This document shows, in pieces, positions 1 to 10,481 of a DNA stretch of 64,000 nucleotides; the stretch's first letter is position 1; every line of letters starts with the position of its first letter. The notes below the pieces were generated by a model that was not told the DNA's origin, made no database searches, and saw nothing but the letters and a program-made list of their open reading frames with translations. This stretch comes from Acanthacorydalis orientalis (lineage: Eukaryota > Arthropoda > Insecta > Megaloptera > Corydalidae), in assembly GCA_034766995.1 (NCBI GenBank), contig CM068314.1:31807208-31871207 (forward strand). Reading direction: 5' to 3'. The translations under genes were made by a program, and so were the position numbers.

Positions 1-932
1 TTCGATAATTTATTAAAATGTTGTAGTTTTGATTCAATAGTTTAAATTTATCTATATTGATTGTTTCGTGTTTGGTAAAAACCAAATAAACTACGTTTTA
101 AAAAAAAACTATTAAACTATTTTTAATACTTTTATATGAATTACAATTCAATAATCATGATTTAAGAAAATATCAATATATCACCTTTTCTATAAGCACT
201 TTAAACATTTTGAATAGAAATTTAGATGTAAATAATGCATTACTTACGCTCAATATACCGGCTATATTATGTTGTTCATTATTTTTATTCGTGAAAATCG
301 GATGTCAATTTGTATTAAAATCATTTACAACAACGAAATTAACATATAAATAATATTTTTTTAAAAGGGCATCACTGACTTGTAAGTAAGGTTGCATTAA
401 AATTACAAGAAAATGCTGTATAAGAGAACAGTGTCATTATATAAGATTGTTATGTTCAGAAAAATTAAGATAATATTTTAAAAGTAGTATAAGTATAGTA
501 AGCATCAGTACATGTTTTATCAAAATACTTTATGTTAACTATTCTTAAGAATGTCCAATTTAGAAGTACTGTATATATTATTTGCTATATTATATTTTAT
601 AAACAGATTAATTCAATTTTATTAACAATGAGAAAAGGTATAATACTGAATATTTATTTAATTAAATAACAAAAGTATGTACTGATAGATTACTTTTTGG
701 TGAAAAATACAACGGCACATCGCGTAAATAAATTTTGTACGTGTAAATTCAAAAACCCATTTTAGAAATTTCAGATAACATTTTAATTAGTAATTTAACT
801 TATATCAAAGACTTTACTTATGACAATAAATACATATTATAAATAATTTAATACTTTTAAATATATTTCAAGTAATTCCTGTTTTTTTTTATTTGAATTG
901 AAATAGATTAAACGAATTTTAGAATAATAATA
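1..932. other. AT-rich intergenic DNA, no gene seen
   Basis: No open frame of coding quality, RNA gene or transposon end was recognised here. The sequence is uniformly AT-rich with short A and T runs. Confidence 0.6.
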
Positions 933-1600
933 TTGACTCTTTGGAGCCGAGGAGCGGAAAAGGGTGCTAAATTTCTTTAACAAATATTTTTCGATTAATT
1001 CGACATTTTCTTATCGTAAACAAAAGAAAAATTGCAAATTTGTCACTTACAAGAAAAAAATATTTTAATTCAGATTAACCATTAGAAATTTCACATCTAT
1101 CTGATATATCGTGGAAAATCGTTGATAATATTCGAGGAAACATAAATCTCTTGATTGGAAACATATAATTGGAAGCGGAAAAATTGATTACCATTGAAAA
1201 TTTGCAGAAATAACATTACTATTGAGTGTGAAAAAATTTTAAATAATCATGTGTGCACAACACGGTTTCACATCGTTCACATCTTGTAGCTGGACGTAGA
1301 GACTCGAATTTTTTTATACGATTTCTTCCAGTGATGAACTTTTGGAAAAAAAATATTATTCAACTTAATTCTCAAGTTCACAATTTCTATAAGTTTTCAA
1401 ATGAAAAAAACGCGATTTTTCTGATTTTTTTACAATCGTAATTTCTTTTCTAATGAAAGAAAGAGTTATAAATTTAGTCTTACTAGAAAGAGATTAATGA
1501 CCTTTAAATATATCATTCAAAAAATAGATCTCTGGAGACCCTAGTTTCTTTGGAAAACATCAATGGATTCCTAGATCTACGCCCGGATTCAAAGGGTTAA
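933..1600. mobile_element. Candidate piggyBac-like MITE
   Basis: The right edge reads outward-in as TTAA-CCCTTTGAATCCGGGC, the TTAACCC start typical of piggyBac-type ends. The left edge reads TTGA-CTCTTTGGAGCCGAGG, an imperfect inverted copy with a TTAA-like (TTGA) target site. The roughly 660-bp interior has no transposase frame and is slightly richer in G+C than its flanks. The terminal repeats match only over about 10 of 16 positions, so this could be chance. Confidence 0.35.
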
Positions 1601-3446
1601 TTAACACTAAATTACGTAAATTATTTAATTCATGTATATATTCAAAGAAGTGAGCATAACTAAAAATATTTATAACCAATAGCCAATAAACAATAATTTA
1701 CCCATATTTAATAATCAAATACACGGAATCTATTCCCCTTTGTCACATGAAGACTTGTAAAAATCACATTATTAAATAATATATATGCTAATCAGTTTCT
1801 TGCCAAACGCACAAATATAAAACAGATTCAAGTTTCCTGATTGGTTTACATTTACTTCAGATGATAGCAATCTGTTTAAAGTGTTAAACGGGTTTTAAGA
1901 ATTGAATAATATAAAGATAACTTCTGATACTGAAATTGGAATATTTACTAGTTAACAAATGCAGATTATTTTTTTTCTAGTCGTAAAATAAGTTCTAACA
2001 TGTGACCGCTTTAATTTTAACGAAAGAAGTTAACAAAAAAGCGTTCTCGCTTAGTTATTACATTTGTCAATTTTATAACTGTACGTTTATTGCAAAGCAA
2101 GAACACTTTTATTTAAATAAAAATAATTCCTGGTGACTTTAATATACGTAGGTTTTCTCATTTAATAAAGTATGACAAAAATATTTATGGATTAATTGTT
2201 GACTTTATCCAAAATTTTCTTTCTAACCGAATAATATAAAATTTAATATATTATCTTCTCATTGAAAATAATCGATTAATCATTTACTGTTTAAAACAGT
2301 TAATATACTAAAAAAATTTTGTTTATATAAAAAAATATTCCAAATTGTAATTTCATTTTTATGAATACCTTCATTTTTACATTTTTTATAAAAATATTTT
2401 TTAAATAAAAGTTAAAGTAAATTTCAGATTAATAATGTAAAATGTTCTTTTGCGTAATTAAAGATATAACGGGAGTGAAAATATTAAATTGCCTTAAAGT
2501 ATCGCCGAAGAATCAATATAAATTCATTAATGCTATCAGTAAAGTTTTTTTGTTCATTTTTTAATTCTTATCTTCAAACGACAAAGTGTGTACTTTTATA
2601 AATCCAAATGTGTATTTTATATCAATGGCTATATTTATGTTAAAAAGCAAAAAATAAAATGTGTCGATGTATTTTTCTTACTTTATTATTTATTAAGATC
2701 TTAAAAAATACTTGTTATATAAAATAATTGTGTAATTGTCATAATTCGAGTGCAACGAAAAAAAGAACCACGCATGATTACATTTACATCCTACTGATAA
2801 ATTTGTAATACAAACATTCCACAATACCAATGTTTCTTCGACTAGGTCCACAATAAAAGAAATTATAAAATAATAATTTAATGATATACATAACATGTAG
2901 TTAGCCAAATATACACGTGTTGTATTTGTTATTATGACGTAAAATTTACATTAAAAAATATACCCTTATAACAATATATTAAAAAAAAATATTTATCTAT
3001 AATCGATCTATATGGATTTTATTATTCATTTATATTATTGACATTGTAAATAAGACTGAAACGACATTGCCAATTGAATGGACTGAAAGTAAAATAAATA
3101 GGAAAAACATAAACGAAAAAAAATATATAAGATCGCTTTAATATTCAAGTTCCGTTGAACGTGCTCGTATGGTGCTAGGAAAGATTAGCAAATTTTAATT
3201 TTAAGGCCCTTTTGTAACCAACAAAATGTCCCAAGTATCGATTTATTGAATTCGTTTACTAACTTACGAATAGATTTTTTATCTTAATATTAAGTTTTAA
3301 CGGCTGAAAAATAATTATTTTCTTGTTGTGAACAAAGAAAAAGTTGTCAATATTAACAATTTCAGAACCATATTTCACAATTTTTTTATTATATATTGAT
3401 TATAGTTTAATTTGTAATTTTTATTATACACTTAAATAAAATTTAT

Positions 3447-3451
<5 letters not shown>

Positions 3452-3499
<48 letters not shown>
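3452..3499. repeat. (AT)n microsatellite
   Basis: Uninterrupted (AT)24. Confidence 0.95.
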
Positions 3500-3502
<3 letters not shown>

Positions 3503-4202
3503 AACATACAAACAAAAATTACGATTCCGTAGTTTTTATATTTTAGATATATTTTCCATTTATATAAATTATATATTTAGAAATATCTTTAATATGTAAA
3601 GATATATAAATTTAAATATACATACTTCAGTTTTCTCCAATCTTTATAAACATTATATTATTCAATTTTAGATGAGGAGGTTGATTATTTAATTATAATT
3701 GATACCTGTGATAATTATTTAAATTATGTATTTATTTACAGGAAAGGATAATAAATAATATGTTTTAGTTATTAACACTAAAAGTGTAAATTTTCAATGT
3801 AGTGAGCACTAAACCATTTATTTTTAACGTCTTTATACAAAAAAGTAAAACAAAATTTTAATTTTTATACATTCTAATGTTACATTGAAAACATTTTTAA
3901 CTAAAGTATAATTAATTAAAAATTAATTAAAACACGTTTTAATTAATTTAAAATTACTTCTGCTTAATCTACTACATGTTGAAAACTAATTAAAAACAAT
4001 AATTTATTTGTATATTTGAAAAAAAAAACTTAAACATTTTATTTAAAGATGTAAATAAATTGTATGATATTTGTAGAACTAAGTACCGATAGAGAAAGAA
4101 ATATTTTCGTCAATAACATTATTGCCATTTCATTACAGAGTATAATTTTATAAATAAATTAAGTTCAAATATCACATATTTTATTTAGTACAGTAAATTG
4201 TG

Positions 4203-4313
<111 letters not shown>

Positions 4314-4710
4314 AAAATAATTATAAACTTTTAGTAATGTCGTTTCAGCACTGCAGAAAATTATTATTATATTGAGACTTTTGAGGTTATAATTGAGGCC
4401 TTGGGACATTTTATCTAAGAATACTTTAACCTAAATGTTAATTTTATGAGAACAAATGTTATACCTAACAATTTATATGTAATTTTATATTATAAAGTTT
4501 TCAATGTCTAAATGTGATAAAATCATTATGTTAATATATTGCGAAAACATGTATTATATTTTAATCTCGCAATTTTTAAAATTGTATGCTGAAAAGTAAA
4601 ATATGAACACAAATCATTTTAGTTCTTATACAGTTATTGTTAAAATTGATTTCCATATTTCTGTTGGTATTGCAAAAACTTTATTATATTAATATTAAGA
4701 TTATTAATTA

Positions 4711-4729
4711 CACACACACATACACACAC

Positions 4730-4792
<63 letters not shown>
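4711..4792. repeat. Compound (CA)n-(TA)n microsatellite
   Basis: A CA tract of about 20 bp with a TA interruption passes into about 55 bp of pure TA. Confidence 0.95.
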
Positions 4793-4795
<3 letters not shown>

Positions 4796-5049
4796 ACGTG
4801 CACGATAAAGTGAATATTTGCAAGGATGTATGAATACTGAAATATGTATTTTAATTATAATTATAAACTGAGTAATACATCTAAAAGATATATCTACAAA
4901 AATTATGAGACAACGAAAACACATGTTAGTCACTAAGAAAACTATTGTTTTTTCTGAGATACTTCATTACATGTAATTATTTACTATAGCTTTAAATGTT
5001 ACAATTTCCTAAACGAAAACATCACACCAATTTTACACAAATTCCAACT

Positions 5050-5051
<2 letters not shown>

Positions 5052-5137
<86 letters not shown>
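5052..5137. repeat. (AT)n microsatellite
   Basis: About 86 bp, with one CAT interruption near the left end. Confidence 0.95.
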
Positions 5138-5139
<2 letters not shown>

Positions 5140-5259
5140 GTTAACTTCATCGTGCACAATATTACAAACAGCATTCAAAATAATTAATAAACACAAAGAT
5201 GATGTTAAATATATCAAGTTTTATTAGAATGAATGTTTTCTTTACTTACATACTATAAA

Positions 5260-5361
<102 letters not shown>

Positions 5362-5644
5362 ATATTGGTTGTTGCTGAATATATTTATAACCATTTTGTT
5401 TGTTGCTAGTTATATCAGTAAGCATTTTTACGAAGAAAAACAAATTTTAATGTAAAATTTCTGCACTGAAGGTGTTCCCATAAAAATTATTATTAAAAAA
5501 ATGAATCAGAGTGGTTACACAAAGTCTTCATTAAAGATTTATAAAGTAAATGTACACTCTTTACATGTATATCTTTGATTTTAAAATGAAACAATAAACT
5601 TATGAAATAAATATGAGTGCTTATCAATTTCAATAATACACATC

Positions 5645-5690
5645 GATGTTAATAATACATATAAGTATACTTATATGTATTATTAACATC
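5645..5690. repeat. Perfect 46-bp palindrome
   Basis: The left half begins GATGTTAATAATACATATAA and the right half is its exact reverse complement, with no spacer. It contains non-repetitive GATGTT/AACATC ends, so it is not just part of an AT array. Confidence 0.95.
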
Positions 5691-5795
5691 TTCATAATTT
5701 AATAGTATATAAGCTTTTAAATATTTGAATTAGTTTAAAAAATTAAATATATTAAAAACACATCTCAAAACTTTTTTCATATGAATAGAATGACA

Positions 5796-5799
<4 letters not shown>

Positions 5800-5886
<87 letters not shown>
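5800..5886. repeat. (AT)n microsatellite
   Basis: About 86 bp of uninterrupted TA. Confidence 0.95.
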
Positions 5887-5889
<3 letters not shown>

Positions 5890-7264
5890 AAAAAAACATA
5901 CTAACCTCTTGTTTTGAAAAAAATTAATAGACTCAACTTATTTAAACTCAACAATCACAATTAATTATATACAAATTGTAAATTATGTATGCCATACATC
6001 TTTATAACCAAGAATCCACTTAACTCTTTTCCAGTCATAATATTAAACAAAAGACATCCGAAATGAACTCGGAAAACAAGAAAAAGAAGAGATTATTACC
6101 AAAAATTGCTATTTATTTTCATTATAAAACATTTTTAAACTGTTTTAAATAAACGTACATCAATAATCTCTCTTATAAACTTTAAATTTAATTCACGAAT
6201 GATTTTCAATCAAATAAAATTAAATTTATTTTAATAAAAGGTAAATAATAAAAATGTCAAGAAATAATGAAACAAAAAACATGTGATAAAAAAGTATTAA
6301 AAGCTTTTTACGACTATATATATATATATAAATAATGAATTATGTATTTATTTTATTAATGCATTATTTTATTTCTTTTTTCATAATTTTCCAAATCTAT
6401 AAAATTGTAATAGAATGTATTTCAATTATACAATTATAAGTATATGATAAAAAATGTCTTTAATATGATAGATATTTTTCTCCAAAAAAGGAAGTAATAG
6501 CGCATACGAAATCCATGTTTTTATTAATAAATATACAAAACGTAACATTACTGGTTTGACAAAATATTTATGCAATTCCGAAATAAATAAAATTGTTACC
6601 ATTGACTGACATGACAATTGACTTCTGTGAAATAATTGTCGTCTGCAGCATAATTATCTATAGTTATTTTATATGCATTAATACAAACCATATTATCATT
6701 TAATTGACATTTTTTATATACAACGATCCATCTTCAATAAGGGTCAGTTTCTGTACTTTTACGAAATGTTCTAGTCAGTCGTTAACATTAACACAACTGT
6801 TATTGTTTTATTGATTTTTTATTTGTTAACAATTAAAAGGTATAACTAAAAATAATATAAGTAAATAATAATTTAAGTAACTTAAAAAATAACACGTCTT
6901 TTATAATTCATAGAACTGAAAATAGAATTTTATATAACATGCAGATAATGTGTAAAGATTTATTTCATTTTTGGAAAACAGGATTACATTTAAAATAATC
7001 AATCTCGTTCATATCAGTAAACAATTATGTTTTTATTATTTACATATTTATACAATAATGCTTAAATGAATATGTTCAAGTCCGATTGTTGAAAAAAAGT
7101 ATTAATTATTCTTCCTCCAAACCATTTCCATAATTTGTGTTTAACAACACTAACATATCATTTTAGTAGTAAATCCTATCACATAAAAATTATTATTTTA
7201 CACAGTGTTTTTAAGTTAGGCATAAAATTCTTTTCGACGATTAAAATACTTCTCCGATTTTTTA

Positions 7265-7268
<4 letters not shown>

Positions 7269-7335
<67 letters not shown>
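7269..7335. repeat. (AT)n microsatellite
   Basis: About 67 bp, just 3' of SAMTOR. A TTTATT (AATAAA on the minus strand) at 7261-7266 next to it could serve as that gene's poly(A) signal. Confidence 0.9.
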
Positions 7336-7336
<1 letters not shown>

Positions 7337-7469
7337 CTACGAAAAATACACCATATTTAATTATATGCTGATTAAATAAAACCTTAAAATTGAAAATTAT
7401 ATTATGTAAATCAAACTTCAGCTTTCATAAGTTGTCATTTTGTTTTAACACTATGATAATTATTTTCAG

Positions 7470-8387
7470 CTATGTATCTAAATTATTGTCTTCATTGAAA
7501 TCTTGAGGAATATTGATTTCATTACTTAGATCATCATTTTCGTGCATTTTAACCCATCGTTTACTAACATCAGTACATATGCATTTCCTAAATACCATGC
7601 AATGAATATATGGCAATTTTTCATATTTTATTCTCATGAAACCAACTTTTGCCAAAACATATCGCCAGGATTTCATAATTCTAGCATTTGCGCCAACATG
7701 CTTAGAATCTGGAGTAATAATTATTAAAATTCCTTCAGGTTTAAGTAAATTAAATGCATTTTCACAACACTGCAATCTCTGTTTACTGCTCGGTAAATAT
7801 TCTAATAGAAGACTAAATACAATAGCATGAAATGAATTACTTTGTAATGTTATTATCGTTTGTTGATTTTTAATAGAATCACAATCATGAAGAATATTTA
7901 TATTTAAAAAGTCGCACTTAAACACATCTGAATTTGCCGGAGCGATGTCAATTGGAAGTACATCAAACATTTCATAACTTCCAAATGGATTGTAACAACT
8001 TCCGACATCTAGAAGTCGGATTTTATTCCAATTTGGCTTCTCATCATCAACAGTATGTTCTTCGTGTGAATGAAATTCGAGTTTTTCGATTATTATTTTT
8101 TCCCTATTTCGTTGATACATGAGACCATCTTGAATAAAATATTGCTCACATTGGTGAATAATCCAATCGATTCTAGAAGACGCATCTTTGTTTCTGTCAT
8201 CAGTGTTTTTTTTCCAATGAACTGTAGCTAACTCATGCATAGCTTTTGCATATTTTTTTAATGTATCTATATTTTGACAATGTTGTATCCATGCTTGATC
8301 AGCGCCTATTATTTTGGATTCATTTCTTAATTTTTTATGCAACTCTTTAATAAATGATGACAATTGCTTATGTTCTTCTGTAGCCAT
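7470..8387 (-). CDS. Samtor: SAMTOR / BMT2-like S-adenosylmethionine sensor
   Basis: A single-exon gene of 305 residues. The family (SAMTOR, also called BMT2 homolog) binds S-adenosylmethionine and, when SAM is low, associates with GATOR1/KICSTOR to restrain mTORC1. It has a class I methyltransferase fold. Visible in the sequence are the SAM-binding motif LLDVGSCYNPF at about residues 125-135, an acidic second motif PIDIAP at 145-150, KCDFLN following it, FSLLLEYLPSSKQR, and LLKPEGILIIITPDS, all in the family order. An N-terminal helical region of about 100 residues precedes the fold, as in animal homologues. The ATG is in a good context (AAAAATGGCT) and the length is close to Drosophila and vertebrate proteins. 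RpL28 lies 566 bp upstream on the same strand. The assignment rests on recalled family motifs, not a search. Confidence 0.93.
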   Translation of the reverse strand: MATEEHKQLSSFIKELHKKLRNESKIIGADQAWIQHCQNIDTLKKYAKAMHELATVHWKKNTDDRNKDASSRIDWIIHQCEQYFIQDGLMYQRNREKIIIEKLEFHSHEEHTVDDEKPNWNKIRLLDVGSCYNPFGSYEMFDVLPIDIAPANSDVFKCDFLNINILHDCDSIKNQQTIITLQSNSFHAIVFSLLLEYLPSSKQRLQCCENAFNLLKPEGILIIITPDSKHVGANARIMKSWRYVLAKVGFMRIKYEKLPYIHCMVFRKCICTDVSKRWVKMHENDDLSNEINIPQDFNEDNNLDT

Positions 8388-8924
8388 TTTTACATAACCT
8401 CATCTTTTCTTTTTAACTAGTAATTTATACTCTTCTAATATCGTTCAAAATTTCTACATATTCATATGTACTACATTAATGTAAATAAATTAAACATTCA
8501 ACATAATTGTATACACAATTTTCATGTTCCAAATTCAAGAACTACAATTTATAAAGAACTGAATTTTTTACTAAACAATCTTCATCTCTATATAATTGAT
8601 TCAAAAAACGTTTTATATTTTTCATTATTTTTCCAAATACTCACACAATAAACAAGCTCAATTTATTTACCAGTACGAAATTAAAGAAAAGTAGCATACG
8701 AAACCATTTACAGCAAAAAAAGGATCAATTAACTATAATTAATTATATATATACATACACATACTATTTCCTATTGCCTAAAAAATAAACAATAAAGAAA
8801 TAAAACAATAGCAACAATAACAAATTTGAAATGTACAAAAAAAGAAATGCATACATAAAACATGCTCTACATCTATAAAAATATACCTTAATAAAAAAAT
8901 CATACAAAAATATTTTGCAATAGA
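8388..8924. other. Intergenic space between SAMTOR and RpL28
   Basis: AT-rich and without an open frame of note. It should contain the SAMTOR promoter and the end of the RpL28 transcript. Confidence 0.6.
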
Positions 8925-8930
8925 TTTATT
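8925..8930 (-). terminator. RpL28 polyadenylation signal AATAAA
   Basis: AATAAA on the minus strand, 24 bp after the RpL28 stop codon. The very short 3'UTR is typical of ribosomal protein genes. Confidence 0.6.
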
Positions 8931-8953
8931 GTTTTAACAAAATTACAAAACTA

Positions 8954-9660
8954 TTATTCAGTTTTCTTCGCTCTTTGTTTTTTGGCTGGTGGAGCCTTCT
9001 GTGATCGAAGAACAGCACTCGCTCTACGTAATGCCATCTAAAATTTAAATGATCATTAATTAGAATTAATGAATATTAATTACTTCAAAAGTATATACCT
9101 TTGTAAGATCCCTTCGATATTTATTTTTATTTAATAGCCTCTTTAGTTTGTATAGCGATCGACGAGGGCCTGCTTTCATTGTTCTTCGAACAGTAGATTT
9201 ACCCGGTTTGTTCTGAAATAAGATTTCCTTTGTCACAGCTTCACACTAAAATATATTTAAAAGAACACACCTGATATTTTGCTTTTTTATAAATAACCGT
9301 AAACCCTTTTTTATCAGGGGCATCTACAATTCCAACGGTTTTTTTGTGTATTAATCCATTATAACGGAAAGAATTTAAATTATTCAAGTTACTTGGTTCC
9401 TAAAAGTAAAAAAATCAATCTTAATGAAATAAAAACAAGTGAATTAAAATATGTACATATATTTAGCATCAGAAGTAGCAAAAATTATTATCACAACTCT
9501 CAGAGATCTTGGTGGTAAAATTCATCATTAATATGCATCATTAATAACAAACTACAAAATAACTTTACCATACCGTACTGAAGGGTTTATGTATATTCCG
9601 TTTCTTCAATAAGAATGCACTATTATTACGAATAATCATCCACGACAAATGAGCAGACAT
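8954..9660 (-). CDS. RpL28: 60S ribosomal protein L28 (eL28)
   Basis: Four coding exons join in frame: 9660-9574, 9399-9271, 9212-9099 and 9037-8954, giving 137 residues, the same length as the human protein. The introns are GT-AG. The product is an eL28 component of the large ribosomal subunit. Conserved pieces are [17 protein letters not shown] at the N-terminus, [19 protein letters not shown] across the first junction, [13 protein letters not shown], and the basic tail [14 protein letters not shown] non-coding 5' exon (9996 to about 10043) splices to 9666, six bases before the ATG. Two of the introns contain snoRNA candidates. The gene runs in the same direction as IFT122 upstream and SAMTOR downstream. 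Confidence 0.95.
9460..9536 (-). ncRNA. Box C/D snoRNA with two guides against 28S rRNA
   Basis: Lies in the first coding intron of RpL28 on the host strand. In order along the minus strand: box C ATGATGA (9528-9522), guide TTTTACCACCAAGATCT, box D' CTGA (9503-9500), box C' GTGATAA (9494-9488, one mismatch), guide TTTTTGCTACTT, box D CTGA (9472-9469). The D' guide is the complement of AGATCTTGGTGGTA and the D guide is complementary to AGTAGCAAA. These are neighbouring parts of the conserved 28S stretch GATCTTGGTGGTAGTAGCAA. By the N+5 rule the D guide would direct 2'-O-methylation of the A in GTAGTAGC, and the D' guide the C of AGATC. The terminal stem is weak (GCATAT with ATATGT). Ends are approximate. 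Confidence 0.82.
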
Positions 9661-9731
9661 TTTGATCTGAAATGAAATTAACTTTTACTTTTAAAATGTA
9701 CGATTTAAACAATTCACATAATTTTAATTTT

Positions 9732-9808
9732 TATTTCATCAGAAAAAGTGGGTGATGGAACAATAGTCATCACAAGAGGCTATGTAAATCCGAACATCAT
9801 TTGAAATA
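9732..9808 (-). ncRNA. Box C/D snoRNA candidate, target unknown
   Basis: Lies in the 5'UTR intron of RpL28 (9995-9667) on the host strand. A perfect 7-bp terminal stem (TATTTCA at 9808-9802, TGAAATA at 9738-9732) encloses box C ATGATGT (9800-9794, last base variant), box C' GTGATGA (9773-9767, consensus) and box D CTGA (9742-9739) directly against the stem. The guide next to box D is CCATCACCCACTTTTT. No D' box is clear, and I do not recognise a matching rRNA or snRNA site, so it may be an orphan. Length, box spacing and host gene class all fit intronic snoRNAs. Confidence 0.62.
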
Positions 9809-10029
9809 CTGCTTAATATAGGTTGCTGATAAACACGTGTTAAAAAATTACAAATATATTTACCGCAATTATATTTAATGCAATCGATCTTAAAAACTAC
9901 AAAACTCATTTTTATTATTAATATTACTAACATTCTCAAATAATTACAAGAGAACGACAAATGCCCCATAACAATATTTCTACAAATGAACTTACCTTCT
10001 CTTGCTGACGCTGAAGAAGTAATGGGCGA

Positions 10030-10043
10030 CTAAAAGGAAACGG
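10030..10043 (-). promoter_or_regulatory. RpL28 TOP-like transcription start region
   Basis: The minus strand reads CCGTTTCCTTTTAG just before the 5'UTR exon that ends at the AAG|GTAAGT donor (9996). A pyrimidine-rich start (5'TOP) is the usual form for ribosomal protein mRNAs and links translation to mTORC1. The exact start base is inferred. Confidence 0.5.
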
Positions 10044-10200
10044 TTGTTAAGGTAATGTTACAAAAACACGCACGCGTAAAACAAAGCGGGAAATTAAATT
10101 GAAAAATACAATATTTATTATATATAATTATAAAGAAAATCTCATTTTAATTTACATTAATTTTCTAAATGGACGGATTTAATATCAAATTTAATTTAAC

Positions 10201-10404
10201 TTAAAATTCTATATTCTCTTCATTTTGTTCTTCAATAAATTCTTCTCCATTTGAAACTTTTTCTGGAGCTCTACAAAAAGGACAAAATCCTTTTTGAAGA
10301 GTTTGTAGTTCAAAATCATCTACATGAAATGTCTGTTAAAAAAAAAAAAAAACATTTCTTAAATTACAGTCATATATGTTATGTATGTATGAATGTATGT
10401 GTAT

Positions 10405-10481
<77 letters not shown>

